A DNA stretch of 64,000 nt from Bog-756 sp963831535 (GCA_963831535.1 CAWHQP010000003.1:248001-312000); one strand, 5' to 3'. Shown: positions 34,716 to 45,895, numbered from the stretch's first letter. Program-made: numbers and translations. Notes: generated by a model not told the origin, from the sequence alone.

Positions 34716-35387
34716 CTAGGGCTCGCGCAACACGTAGCCGACCCCGCGGGCCGTGTGGATGAGCCGTGGCTCGCCCTCGGCCTCGGTCTTGCGGCGGAGG
34801 TACCCGACGTAGACGGCCAGGGAGTTCGTACCGGAGTCGAAGGTGTAGCCCCACACCCGGTCGAGGATCAGTTCGCGGGTCAGCACCTGGCGCGGATGGC
34901 GCAACAACAGTTCGAGGAGGTCGAACTCGATGCGGGTGAGGGTGAACGGGCGCTCCCCCCGGCGGGCCTCCCGGGTGACCGGGTCGAGGTGGAGGTCGGC
35001 GAAGCGCAGCTCCTCGTCGGCGTCCTCAGGCCGTCGCCGCAGCAGGGCCCGGAGACGGGCCAGCAGTTCGGCCAGGGCGAACGGCTTGACCAGATAGTCG
35101 TCGGCCCCGGCGTCGAGCCCCTGGACCCGGTCGTTGATGGCGTCGCGTGCAGTCAACATCAGTACCGGGGTGTCGTCGCCGGCCGCCCGGAGCCGACGGC
35201 ACACGTCCAGACCGTCGATGGTGGGCAGGCCGATGTCGAGGATGAGCGCATCGGGCGGACGGACGGCGATCTCCTCCAAGGCCTGGGGCCCGTCCGGGGC
35301 CAGGGAGACCTCGTAGCCCTCCAGTCGGAGGGCACGGTTGAGGGCGCCACTGACCGCGGGATCGTCGTCGACGACGAGGACTCTCAT
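34716..35387 (-). CDS. OmpR-family response regulator, MprA-like
   Basis: A 223-residue regulator. The receiver domain has the acidic pocket D7-D9, phospho-acceptor D51 (ALILDIGLP) and K101 (DYLVKPF). The C-terminal winged helix contains LTRIEFDLLELLLRHPRQVL and GYLRRKTE. It would be phosphorylated by the kinase encoded immediately downstream and bind DNA as a dimer. It starts at ATG 35387, nine nt after TAGGCT. This region separates ispE from the tRNA-Gln/typA pair. Confidence 0.94.
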   Translation of the reverse strand: MRVLVVDDDPAVSGALNRALRLEGYEVSLAPDGPQALEEIAVRPPDALILDIGLPTIDGLDVCRRLRAAGDDTPVLMLTARDAINDRVQGLDAGADDYLVKPFALAELLARLRALLRRRPEDADEELRFADLHLDPVTREARRGERPFTLTRIEFDLLELLLRHPRQVLTRELILDRVWGYTFDSGTNSLAVYVGYLRRKTEAEGEPRLIHTARGVGYVLREP

Positions 35388-35396
35388 CGGGCCGGG

Positions 35397-35402
35397 AGCC
35401 TA
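35397..35402 (-). promoter_or_regulatory. -10 box TAGGCT of the two-component operon
   Basis: TAGGCT nine nt before ATG 35387 on the minus strand. Confidence 0.5.
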
Positions 35403-35573
35403 GCGGGGTCCTACCCGATTGCCGTGGCACGCTGGTCGGTTGTCGCCCGGCCGGCCGTCGGTGCCCCACTTCCGGGGATCCCCCGACCGCCCCGGCCGGT
35501 CGGTCGTGGGCCGTGGGGCGCGGACGTCGGGGAGTACCCTGGAGCGGTCGCCGACCTGTGGTGGGTGACCCAT

Positions 35574-35646
35574 TCCGAGGTAGTTCAATTGGCAGAACGC
35601 TGGCCTTTGGAGCCAGATGTTGGAGGTTCGAGCCCTCCCCTCGGAG
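35574..35646 (+). tRNA. tRNA-Gln (anticodon TTG)
   Basis: A 73-nt cloverleaf. Acceptor stem TCCGAGG/CCTCGGA, D stem GTTC/GAAC, anticodon stem CTGGC/GCCAG with loop CTTTGGA (anticodon TTG at 35607-35609), T stem GGAGG/CCTCC with loop TTCGAGC, discriminator G. CCA is not encoded. It converges on typA with 21 bases between. No integrase or duplicated tRNA end is nearby. Confidence 0.95.
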
Positions 35647-35667
35647 CCCGGGATGCCTGCGTCGAGG

Positions 35668-37507
<1,840 letters not shown>

Positions 37508-37516
37508 AAGGGGACA

Positions 37517-37522
37517 AGGCTA
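37517..37522 (-). promoter_or_regulatory. -10 box TAGCCT of typA
   Basis: TAGCCT nine nt before ATG 37507 on the minus strand, in the 57-base gap after the last pilin-cluster gene. Confidence 0.5.
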
Positions 37523-37564
37523 CCTGTCGGGCCGCTGAGCCCAGACGGCGCCCAACCGGTCGCC

Positions 37565-39607
37565 TTAGGGAACCGTGCAGGCCGACCAGGTGCCCGGGTT
37601 GGTGAACGACGGCTGGGAGGTGGTCGGCGTCGACTGGGCCGGCGGCAGGGCCGGACACAGACCGGTGTAGCTCTCGGCCGAGGAGGTGAGGGACCACGAG
37701 GGCGTCCCCGGCGTCAGGTAGTAGGGGGGTGAGTAGAAGGGCAGCCGGGGGTCCCACAGGTACCGCTTGATGTAGCCGGAGACCGAGTTGTTGCCGTTGA
37801 AGGTCCCCACCGGGCCCCGAGCGTCCTGCTGGATGGATCCGTAGACCGAGAGGTACCCCTCGTTCCCCTTGGCGGTGTAGGAGTTGGACGTGCCGTAGTT
37901 GTTCACGATGAACGAGCCCTGGAGGGCCAGGATGGAGGCGTCGATCTGGAGGCCCTGGCCCCCTCCCGGGTTACCCGACGAGGTGCTCGGGTCGCAGAGC
38001 GGCGCCGGCTCGGCGTTGCTGGCGCTGGAGCCGCAGGCGGGCAGGATGTTGCCGCTGTCGTCCACTGGCATGTTGACCTCCACGTACTGGTAGGCGATGA
38101 GGCCCAGCACGTCATTGGTGGCCGTGGAGCTGGTGAAACTGTTGTAGTTGCAGTTGCTCTGGGACTGGGTGCCGGCCCAGGTGCAGTCGGCGTAGGTCAG
38201 CGGACCGGTGATGATGACGTCGTTGGCCGCACCCACGGTCAGGTGTCCGGAGACCGAGCCGCTCACGAAGGCATCACCCTCGCTGTCGGGTGAACTGGTC
38301 TGTCCGTAGTAGCAGCCGGAGCACGCCTGGTCACCGGTCGCGCCCACCGAGGTCTGGTTGTCGATGACGGTGGTCGTACAGGTCTTCTTGCCGTTCTTCG
38401 TGACGCATGTCTGCACGGGCACCCCGTCGAAGGGATTGTTGTTGGGGTTGTTGTTGCCGCCCTGGTCGACGAAGAGGACGCCGTTGGCCGGGAGTGAGAC
38501 CTTGGTGGAGCCGTCCGTGGGACAGATGTTGGCATTGCTCGAGAAGTTGAGTGAGTCGTTGGCGCCGGTCGAGCTGGTACCCGGACTCAACACCGTCATC
38601 TGGTTCCCGTAGAGGGTCACCGTGGTCGGGCCCACGTAGTAGCAGCCGTCCTGTTGGGCGAAGTTGGCCAACTCGGAGTTGTCCGTCGGGATGGGCTCGT
38701 AGTTGCTCGAGCTGTTGGTGCTGGTGGCGGCGTCGTAGGTCCCGACATCGGAGGTGGCGTTGGCACAGCCCGGTGGGCTCCCGTGGTTGGAGTCGAGCGG
38801 GTCGACGAACAGGCAGCTGGGGTCCGGGGTGGTCACCGAGTAACCGGCGCCGAAGTTGGGCTTCGAGTCGACGAAGATCGAGTCGTTGGAGAAGACCGGG
38901 CCGGTGACCGAGTCGTTGGGGCCGAAGTACACCGGGCTGCAGCTGCCCGAGTTGTTGTAGTTGGTGGCGTAGTACCACTTGCATCCGGTGGCCGATCCGG
39001 TGGTGGTGGGATTGGTGTCGGCTGCGGAGTTGTAGGACTCGAAGTTCGACCACCACACGTTGTCGAGGAAGCCGTTGGCCGGGGTGAACTTGGCCACCGT
39101 CGAGTAGTAGACGACGTTGCTCCCGTAGCCGGCCGCTCCCACAATCTGCACGTCCAGATAGGTCAGCGCATTGGTGGACGAGTTCACCACGGCGTAGGGG
39201 TTGTCGTACATGTAGTACTCCGGGATGATGCCGTTGCCCGTGTTGGTGCTGGGCACCTGGCTCCAGGTCTCGTAGCTGATGCCCGAGCACTGGGTGTTGG
39301 CGTTGGACTGGCCCACGTTGGTGGTCGAGTTGCAGGCGGCCAGGTAGGGGTCGGCGTTGATCTGGCTCTGGTAGGCGTTGAGACCCGAGGACAGGGCCCG
39401 ATAGGCCAGGCGCTGGATCGACGCCTGGGTCAGGATTGGGTCGTTGGTGGCGATGGCCGAGACCATCACGCCCCCTACCGTGGTCAGGGCCACCGTGATG
39501 GCGATCACCATGACCAGGGCGGCCTGGCCGGCGTCCCTCGCCGTTGAGGCCAGGCGTCGACGCCGGATGATGGCTCGGAACGGGTGCCGTGTGTGTCTCA
39601 TGATCAT
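37565..39607 (-). CDS. PilX-like pilus-associated protein, 680 aa
   Basis: A large secreted or membrane-anchored protein. A basic N-terminus (RHTRHPFRAIIRRRRLASTA) is followed by AGQAALVMVIAITVALTTVG, a single membrane segment placed as in PilX/type IV prepilin-like proteins. The remaining ~620 residues are very rich in Ser, Thr, Asn, Tyr and Gly, poor in Lys, and hold many cysteines (for example ACSGCYYGQ). Stretches such as GDAFVSGSVSGHLTVGAAND look like polymer-forming or beta-helix repeats. It is last in the pilin operon and overlaps the preceding prepilin gene by ATGA. Probably a pilus-surface or assembly-linked protein; exact role unknown. Confidence 0.7.
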   Translation of the reverse strand: MIMRHTRHPFRAIIRRRRLASTARDAGQAALVMVIAITVALTTVGGVMVSAIATNDPILTQASIQRLAYRALSSGLNAYQSQINADPYLAACNSTTNVGQSNANTQCSGISYETWSQVPSTNTGNGIIPEYYMYDNPYAVVNSSTNALTYLDVQIVGAAGYGSNVVYYSTVAKFTPANGFLDNVWWSNFESYNSAADTNPTTTGSATGCKWYYATNYNNSGSCSPVYFGPNDSVTGPVFSNDSIFVDSKPNFGAGYSVTTPDPSCLFVDPLDSNHGSPPGCANATSDVGTYDAATSTNSSSNYEPIPTDNSELANFAQQDGCYYVGPTTVTLYGNQMTVLSPGTSSTGANDSLNFSSNANICPTDGSTKVSLPANGVLFVDQGGNNNPNNNPFDGVPVQTCVTKNGKKTCTTTVIDNQTSVGATGDQACSGCYYGQTSSPDSEGDAFVSGSVSGHLTVGAANDVIITGPLTYADCTWAGTQSQSNCNYNSFTSSTATNDVLGLIAYQYVEVNMPVDDSGNILPACGSSASNAEPAPLCDPSTSSGNPGGGQGLQIDASILALQGSFIVNNYGTSNSYTAKGNEGYLSVYGSIQQDARGPVGTFNGNNSVSGYIKRYLWDPRLPFYSPPYYLTPGTPSWSLTSSAESYTGLCPALPPAQSTPTTSQPSFTNPGTWSACTVP

Positions 39608-40566
39608 CCCACCAGGGTGCTGTAGAGGTACGAGCTGGACGACAGCCGGTAGACGACGAAGGCACTCTCTTGGACCGGGCTGCCCTGGGTCTGCACCTCG
39701 AGGTCGATGCCCACGCTCTGGACGGTGTCGGCCAGGCAGTTCTGACTGGTGGCGCTGGGAGCGGTGCAGGTGGTGCTGAAGCCGGGCAGGATGCCCGCGC
39801 TGTTGGCGGTGCCCCCGTTGTTGGGGACGTAGGCGTTGGAGACCGAGTCGAGCGTGTTGTAGGTGAACAGCGGGGTGGTGGCGTAGGGGAGCGGTGTGCT
39901 CCCACCGGCGATGGTGGCCGCCCCGTTGACCACGTTGGGTACGTCGACCAGGACCTTCGGTGCCGGTGCGGTGCTGTCGGCGGCCTGGAACCAGGTGGCC
40001 AACTGGTAGTGGCAGAAGGTGGTCGCCGTCAGGGAGGTCGGGCAGGTGGATGCCTTGGCCGGGTACTCGGTGACCGTGAACACCGACGAGTAGAAGCGGC
40101 AGGTGCCGCACTCGGTCGGTGTGCCTTCGGCCATGACGATGAGGGCGGGACCGTTGCTGTCACCCACGTTGGCGAAGAAGGTGGTGGAGTAAGTGCCCAC
40201 GCTCCCGGTGACGAAGGGAGGGCAGTCCTGGTTGACCACTGCACACGCCGTGGCCGTCGTGGTCGGTGACGGGGCCGGCTCCACCTGGGACCGGACCAGG
40301 CGCTGCATGACGATGGATCCGGGGAGCAGCTCGTCGGTCGAGTTGTAGCTGGAGATCACTGTGGTGCCGGCGGTGAGGTAGGTGGTCAGCGCGGTGCTGA
40401 CGATCCCGAGGAGCACCATCAAACAGGCGAAGGCCACCAGCAGCTCGACCAGGGTCAGGCCGTCGTCGTCGTGGTGACGACCGAGCCGCTCAGCCCGTCG
40501 TGCCGCCCATCGGTCGGCCGGGGAGTTCCGAGTGCGGCCCGTCCCGGGGCGGGGGTACCGGCTCAT
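39604..40566 (-). CDS. Type IV prepilin-like protein, 320 aa
   Basis: A prepilin with a polar, basic leader, the cleavage/methylation motif DG|LTLVELLVAFACLMVLLG and a hydrophobic N-terminal helix. Glu at mature position 5 is present. The C-terminal ~260 residues are a Thr/Ser/Ala-rich globular region with at least eight cysteines. It would be processed by a prepilin peptidase and placed in the pilus as a minor pilin (PilW/GspJ-like in position). Its start overlaps the stop of the giant prepilin gene upstream and its stop overlaps the next start, both by ATGA, indicating tight co-translation. Confidence 0.82.
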   Translation of the reverse strand: MSRYPRPGTGRTRNSPADRWAARRAERLGRHHDDDGLTLVELLVAFACLMVLLGIVSTALTTYLTAGTTVISSYNSTDELLPGSIVMQRLVRSQVEPAPSPTTTATACAVVNQDCPPFVTGSVGTYSTTFFANVGDSNGPALIVMAEGTPTECGTCRFYSSVFTVTEYPAKASTCPTSLTATTFCHYQLATWFQAADSTAPAPKVLVDVPNVVNGAATIAGGSTPLPYATTPLFTYNTLDSVSNAYVPNNGGTANSAGILPGFSTTCTAPSATSQNCLADTVQSVGIDLEVQTQGSPVQESAFVVYRLSSSSYLYSTLVG

Positions 40567-43500
40567 GCCGACACCGTCACCGGATTGGGCAGCGACACCG
40601 TGGTGACCACGCCGCTGGTCGTAGTCAGAGTGGTGGCGTTCCCGCTGACGACGACGGTACCCTCCGCCGTCCCGCCGGCGCTCAGGTTGTAGGTACCGTA
40701 GGGCACCAGCGTCCGGCTGAGGCCGTCGGCACCGGAGGTCTGCAGCGTGTAGGTGTCGGTGCCACACCCGTTGGCGTTGGTCGGCACGGTCAGGGTGAGG
40801 ATCACGCCGGCGTGGGGCAGGCCGGTATTGACCCCCGAGGCGTTGAGCACTTTGACGGCCACCAGGCCGAGGGGCACAGTGGGTGTGGACATCCCGTTGG
40901 TGATTCCCGATGTCCCGCCGGGGGTGGTGGCCGCCTTGGCCACGTTGTAGCTGCTGGCCTCCGCAGCACAGTCGCCGGCCCACAGCCCGTAGCCACCCGA
41001 GAAGGGGTAGAGGTCGGGAAGCAGGGTGACGTTGGGGGATGCCCCCGGGGTGACGGCGTTGATGTACTGGCTGGGCAGCAGGCCGGAGTTGTTGATCTCG
41101 ATGGGGATGCCGGTGGCGGCGTTCCCGCTGAGACCGGTGGGTGTCTGGTCCGACCACGAACCCGTCGGACCGCCGGTCGAGGTGACGATGACCGAACCGG
41201 TCGGGCTGGCCCCAGCCGCGCTACAGGTGGCGCTGGCGCCCGAGGTGCACGAGACGCCGTCGAAGTAGGCCACGTTGGCGTCGGACGAGGGGAGCGACAC
41301 CGCGGTCCAGGTGGTCCCGTTGGACGTGGCCAGCAGGAAACCGGCCGGTGCCCCGGTCGACTGGGTCCCGGTGGCCATGGACACGCACTGGGTCGCCGTG
41401 GCGCAGGTCACCTGGGAGACCGCGGCCACCGTCTCGGTGCCCACGGTGGTCGGCGGGTTGTCGTCGGACCAGGTGTCGTTGGCCGTCGCCGTGGCGTTGA
41501 CGGTGCCGGTGAAGGTCTCGGGAACCGTGGTACCCGAGGACGTGAGGTAGCCCACCGCGTAGCAGGTACCCGCGGACGGGCAGGTGAGCTGCGAGAGCGT
41601 GGTCACCGGCGTGGTCCCGTTGTCGAGGGGGAACTCCGCACTGAGCGGCCCGCCCAGGCCCCCGTAAAGGATGAGGGCGCCCGTGTGGGTGCCCGAGGTC
41701 CCGGACCCGGTGATCAGGCACTTGGTCGGAAGGGGGCAGACCACCTGGCTGAGCGAGGTGAGCGTGGTCGAGGTGAGGGCGTCGGCGGTCCAGGCCACCG
41801 TGCTCCCGGTCGTCCCCAATCCGGTCCCGCCGGTGACGGTGCCGGTGATGACGATGGGTCCGGCGGCGCCCGAGCCCACCTGGCCGGTGCCGATGGCCAC
41901 ACAGGACGTGGTGGAGGGACAGGCGAGCTGGGTGAGGCCGGTGATGGTGAAGCCGGTGGCCGTGCCGACCGCCCAGGCGCCCGCTCCGGTGGGGCCGGTG
42001 GCCACCACCGGCGGACCGCCCGAGGCGGTGGTGCCGATGGCCGCACAGCCGCTGGCCGTGGGGCAGACCAGGCCGGACAGCGAGGTCGTGCCGGCCAGGG
42101 TGTCCTGGGTCCAGGAATCCGTGGTGGTGCCGATGGTGCCGGTCAGCACGATTCCGGACCCGGTGGACGAGGTGCCGACAGCCACGCACTGGCTGGCGGA
42201 AGGGCACGCCACGGTGTTGAGCGAGGCTCCAGCGCCCAGGGCGGCGGCGGGCACCGTGTCACTGGAGAGGTTGAGCCCTGAGCTGGTCGAGCTGTGGAGG
42301 ATGACGCTGCCGGACGGGCCGTAGCCCACACCCACGCACGCCGTGGTGCCCGCACAGGCCACCGAGGCCACCCGGGTCACGCCGGTGGGTGCCGATGCCG
42401 AGTTCCACGATGCACCGTTGGCCCAGTTGATGGCGGCCGTCCCGCCGCTGACCTGGCCCGTGGCCACGCAGGTGATCTGGTTGACCCCCGGGCAGGTCAC
42501 CCCGTCCTCCACCGCGGTGGAGGACGGGTAGGTCAAGTTGAGGTTGCTGCCCTGGTCGAAGCCGGGGTACTGGCTGGAGTACTGCGAGGCCACCCGCGTA
42601 ACCGCGCCGATGCTGACCGAGACGGTCGGTGCCGTACCGGTGGGGAGCGAGGTGGGCTGGCCCCACACGTGGGTGAGGGCGTTCACCGTTCCGGTGGCGT
42701 TGGCCACGAAGAGGGGGGAGCCGTAGGTGGTGCCGGACGGGTATCCGCTGACCGGGTCGGCGGCGGTCACCGAGTAGGTGCCCTGGGGCACCTGGGCGAA
42801 CACGCACCCGTAGCTGTCGGGATACAGATGGAGGGTGGTGTTCGAGCCACCGCTCAGGGGCGTGATGGTGACCGGGATGGACTGCACCCGCGTGCTCCAG
42901 GGGTGGGAGGGATACTGCGCGTCGTAGGCGGTCTGGTCACCGGACATCTGCAGGGCGATGAAGCCGAGGGTCTGGACCCCGGACGGTGGGTAGTTGAGCA
43001 TCACGCTGTCGTCGATCTGGTTACCGTCGGCGTTGGGCCCCCACGACACCGAGACGGTCAGTTTGAGCAGCTGAGGGGTACCCGAGGAGCAGAGGTCCTG
43101 GGTCGATGCCCCCGAGTTCTGGGCCGTCTCCCACGAGTATTTGGCCAACAGGGTGTAGGTGGTGTTCCCCCGGATCTCGGTCGGGGTGACCACCACGTCC
43201 TGGGAGACCGCCGACCCCGTCGTCATGGTGCCGCTCCCAGTGCCGCAGCTGCATCCGGTGAGGGCGGCCGGGCTGGTGGTGAGCCCGGTATAGGTGACGG
43301 TGCTGGTCACCGCGGACGCCCCCGAGCCGGTGGTGACCTGCGCGTACTGGGGGGTGGTGGTCGAGGCGGGGGCGAAGTTGGCCACCGAGGCCACGTCGAT
43401 GGTGCTGGCCGTGGCCAGGTTCTGATTATTCGATCCCGAGGCGACGGTGGTGGCCGCCGACGTGGGCGCGGGACCCTGGGGGGCACTGGCCACGTCGGTG

Positions 43501-43766
43501 ATCACGGCCCCGGTCGAGGGGTTCACCGGCGGGGTCGTGTTGGAGAGCACCTCGGTCCACTTCTCGGCGATGGACAGCGCGGTCTGCTGGTTGGTCGCCT
43601 GACCGGCCTGGATGAGCGAGGTGGTGAACAGATAGGAGAGGGGGATGAGGGCGACGATGAGCACGACGAAGGCCACCAGTACCTCGATGAGCGTGACGCC
43701 CTGATCGCCGCGCCGATGGAGCGCCGACCGTCGTGCTGCCTGGTGAAACTTCCAAAACGTGTCCAC
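40563..43766 (-). CDS. Giant prepilin-beta-propeller fusion, ~1,067 aa
   Basis: The N-terminus has the prepilin motif QG|VTLIEVLVAFVVLIVALIP, with Glu5. A region with LHLYPDSYGCVFAQVPQGTY, resembling a transthyretin/Cna-B-type domain, follows. Then come nine modules, each with a cysteine pair and a closing VAVGT-like strand: CPGVNQITC, CAGTTAC, CPSASQC, CPTASGC, CPSTTSC, CPLPTKC, CPSAGTC, CATATQC and CTSGASATC. The pattern is that of secreted actinobacterial beta-propellers. A second Cna-B-like part (LVPYGTYNLSAGG) ends the protein. I chose GTG 43766, giving a 23-residue leader, because a TATAGA box lies ~32 nt upstream; a longer frame reaches 43895. Likely a pilus-tip adhesin (inference). 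Confidence 0.82.
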   Translation of the reverse strand: MDTFWKFHQAARRSALHRRGDQGVTLIEVLVAFVVLIVALIPLSYLFTTSLIQAGQATNQQTALSIAEKWTEVLSNTTPPVNPSTGAVITDVASAPQGPAPTSAATTVASGSNNQNLATASTIDVASVANFAPASTTTPQYAQVTTGSGASAVTSTVTYTGLTTSPAALTGCSCGTGSGTMTTGSAVSQDVVVTPTEIRGNTTYTLLAKYSWETAQNSGASTQDLCSSGTPQLLKLTVSVSWGPNADGNQIDDSVMLNYPPSGVQTLGFIALQMSGDQTAYDAQYPSHPWSTRVQSIPVTITPLSGGSNTTLHLYPDSYGCVFAQVPQGTYSVTAADPVSGYPSGTTYGSPLFVANATGTVNALTHVWGQPTSLPTGTAPTVSVSIGAVTRVASQYSSQYPGFDQGSNLNLTYPSSTAVEDGVTCPGVNQITCVATGQVSGGTAAINWANGASWNSASAPTGVTRVASVACAGTTACVGVGYGPSGSVILHSSTSSGLNLSSDTVPAAALGAGASLNTVACPSASQCVAVGTSSTGSGIVLTGTIGTTTDSWTQDTLAGTTSLSGLVCPTASGCAAIGTTASGGPPVVATGPTGAGAWAVGTATGFTITGLTQLACPSTTSCVAIGTGQVGSGAAGPIVITGTVTGGTGLGTTGSTVAWTADALTSTTLTSLSQVVCPLPTKCLITGSGTSGTHTGALILYGGLGGPLSAEFPLDNGTTPVTTLSQLTCPSAGTCYAVGYLTSSGTTVPETFTGTVNATATANDTWSDDNPPTTVGTETVAAVSQVTCATATQCVSMATGTQSTGAPAGFLLATSNGTTWTAVSLPSSDANVAYFDGVSCTSGASATCSAAGASPTGSVIVTSTGGPTGSWSDQTPTGLSGNAATGIPIEINNSGLLPSQYINAVTPGASPNVTLLPDLYPFSGGYGLWAGDCAAEASSYNVAKAATTPGGTSGITNGMSTPTVPLGLVAVKVLNASGVNTGLPHAGVILTLTVPTNANGCGTDTYTLQTSGADGLSRTLVPYGTYNLSAGGTAEGTVVVSGNATTLTTTSGVVTTVSLPNPVTVSA

Positions 43767-43797
43767 AGACCTGTGTTGTCGGCCTGTTCGGCGTGGT

Positions 43798-43803
43798 TCT
43801 ATA
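43798..43803 (-). promoter_or_regulatory. -10 box TATAGA upstream of the giant prepilin gene
   Basis: TATAGA (within GCTATAGAACC, minus strand) leaves about 31 nt to GTG 43766. It is the most consensus-like -10 box in the window and suggests that the downstream three genes can be expressed separately. Confidence 0.45.
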
Positions 43804-44113
43804 GCGAATCCGGTGATTCCGACACCGGCCCGAGGGCGCGTGCCATCGGTCGAGGAAAGGTCTTGTGACTGCCCCTGCCCAGGTGTCGGTTCCATACGCT
43901 ACGTGGCAGGATATTTCCCGCCGTGGGTCATTCCTAGACGTAATTCCACCTGGACCAGGATGGATGGTCGACATCCTGCCCAGGTCAGCCGGGGTGTCGG
44001 CCCCCGATTCGGTCACCCAGCGTGGTGATTCTCACCGACCAGGCCGACGCGGTCGATGGTCCTCGTGCCCGGCCGTAGGCGATGCCCTCACGGCTGGTCA
44101 AGGGTGCCCTCGC
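43804..44113. other. Gap inside the pilin cluster
   Basis: About 310 bases with no supported gene. It is less GC-rich than its surroundings and splits the cluster into an upstream group (three genes) and a downstream group (three genes). Confidence 0.4.
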
Positions 44114-45892
44114 CTAGCGCGAGACGTACCGCCTGATCGGAGCGGACGAGCCCAGCGTGGCCACCGACGAACCCGGCGTGGTGATGGTCTGGCCCGGCGT
44201 CACCGTCGAGGCGCCGGGGATGGTGCCCGCCGGGGACGCCGAGTAGGTGAGGGCAAACCCGTTGGATCCGGTCATCGACGACGCCGCCAGGACCTGGCCG
44301 TGCATGACCGAGGCGTTGGCCGCCGAGAAGGTCCCGAGGGTGTACATCAGCGTGTTCAGGGTGCCGGTGAACGTGGTGGCGTTGCTCAGCGCGATGGTGC
44401 CGGTCTGGGGGGCGGGGACGATGATGGACAGGTTGTGGGTGGTGGTGCTGGACGAGGTGAAGGTGTTGGTGGCCGAAGTCTGCAGCCCGGCCAGCACCAC
44501 GGCCACGTCGACCTTTTGGCTGTAGGTGGCCGTGCTGTTGGGCCCGGTCAGATTGGGGGAACAGGTCGGTGCGTCGATCACCGTCGGCACCGTGGCGTTG
44601 TTGACATCGACGTTGAACTGGCTGGGGCTGGCCTGGTAGTTGTTGGCCGCCAGGTACTGGGCGGCGAAGTAGTTCGAGCAACCCATGGCGGGGTTGAGGA
44701 TGCCGCCGTTGATGGACTCTCCGGCCGACGTCACCGAGACGTAGTTGGCGTACTCCGATGCCTGCCAGGCCGCCTGGGTGGGATCGGTGAGGATGGGGAA
44801 GGCGGGCTGGGTGGGGAAGGTCTGGCTCCCGAGCGCCGAGTTGTTCGGCGTCACCGTCCCGTTGATGGCCCCGGCCGAGGGGGTGGAGCCGCTGTTGTAG
44901 GAGATGGATCCCGAGGCGTTGGCGTTCCCGACGATGGTGGTCCCGCTGTAGGTGGTGATCGATCCCTTGGTGGCGACGGCATTGCCACCGACCCGGACCG
45001 AATTGGACAGCGTGATCCCGCCCGATGCGTACGACCAGACGTCCCCACCGATGTTCACGCTGTTGGACAGGGTGACGCCGGCGTTGGAGTAGAGGCTGCC
45101 CGAGATGGCGCACGAGTTGGCGAAGTTGCCCGCAGCGCTGGTCGAGTAGCTGTAGATGCTGCCCTGGACGATCACGTTGTTCGGGCAGACCACGCCACCC
45201 CCGGAAATGATGTTGGCGGGCGTGGTGGCCACGCTGGTGGTAGCGGACACGTTGCCGGACAGGGACACCGCCCCCTGGGAGTAGATGGCGGCCCCGAACG
45301 CCGGGAGCAACGTGGTGGTCCCAGGCAGGGTCATGCTCTGCCCGGCGGTCACCGTGAGGGTGGGGGCGGTAACGCCCAGCACCTCGACCAGCTTGAGCGG
45401 CGAGCCGTGCGGGTAGGTCCCCGTCGAGGTCACCACGGCGAGGGCGGGCCAGACCGGGTTGGTGGCCGACCAGGTGCCGGGGCACCCGGCAAAGGGGGTG
45501 GCGCTGGCATTCTCGTAGACCACGGCACTGGTGTAGGTGGGCGTGGAAGTGCTGGTCAGGGAGCAGGGCAACAGGGACCGGAGGATCGACCCGGCGGCGT
45601 TGAGCACGTTGCCGTTGACGTCCAGGCTGTTCGCCGTCGAGGTGAGCACGGTACCGATCTGGGCGACGGTCACATTGAGGCCGGTCTCCGAGGCCAGTCG
45701 GGTCTGGACGCTGTTGGCGTAACTGGTGGTGGCGGCCTGGTTGATGATGGTGGTCTGGATGGCCAGGGCGGCCAGGGCCAGGATGACCGCCGAGATGACC
45801 ATGACGATGACCAGGATGTAGCCGCCGTCCTCCCCAGGCGACCCGGACCGTCCGGGCCTCTTCCGATATGCGGCACTGGTGTGGTTGGTCAC
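44114..45892 (-). CDS. PilX-like protein with polymer-forming repeats, 592 aa
   Basis: After a 25-residue polar start comes YILVIVMVISAVILALAALA, a single membrane helix in PilX-like position. Residues ~200-330 contain repeats such as GSIYSYST, GSLYSNAGVTLSNSVNIGG, DVWSYASGGITLSNSVRVGG and NAVATKGSI, with a ~17-20 residue period. This suggests a right-handed beta-helix or bactofilin-like solenoid. Few charged residues and a Ser/Thr/Asn-rich surface point to an extracellular location. It starts at GTG 45892, three bases after the previous stop. Probably a pilus-associated surface protein; not a typical major pilin. Confidence 0.72.
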   Translation of the reverse strand: MTNHTSAAYRKRPGRSGSPGEDGGYILVIVMVISAVILALAALAIQTTIINQAATTSYANSVQTRLASETGLNVTVAQIGTVLTSTANSLDVNGNVLNAAGSILRSLLPCSLTSTSTPTYTSAVVYENASATPFAGCPGTWSATNPVWPALAVVTSTGTYPHGSPLKLVEVLGVTAPTLTVTAGQSMTLPGTTTLLPAFGAAIYSQGAVSLSGNVSATTSVATTPANIISGGGVVCPNNVIVQGSIYSYSTSAAGNFANSCAISGSLYSNAGVTLSNSVNIGGDVWSYASGGITLSNSVRVGGNAVATKGSITTYSGTTIVGNANASGSISYNSGSTPSAGAINGTVTPNNSALGSQTFPTQPAFPILTDPTQAAWQASEYANYVSVTSAGESINGGILNPAMGCSNYFAAQYLAANNYQASPSQFNVDVNNATVPTVIDAPTCSPNLTGPNSTATYSQKVDVAVVLAGLQTSATNTFTSSSTTTHNLSIIVPAPQTGTIALSNATTFTGTLNTLMYTLGTFSAANASVMHGQVLAASSMTGSNGFALTYSASPAGTIPGASTVTPGQTITTPGSSVATLGSSAPIRRYVSR

Positions 45893-45895
45893 CGC

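Noticed and set aside
35574..35646. tRNA-Gln as an attachment site of an integrated element
   Set aside because: No integrase, no second copy of the tRNA 3' end, and normal housekeeping genes on both sides.
40900..42600. CRISPR-like or satellite repeat suggested by the regular spacing in the giant prepilin gene
   Set aside because: The repetition is at the protein level (cysteine pairs); the DNA units are not identical and are coding.
40500..43868. Two long plus-strand open frames (593 and 524 codons) opposite the giant prepilin gene
   Set aside because: Low-complexity Gly/Arg/His-rich translation without motifs; shadow of the true gene.
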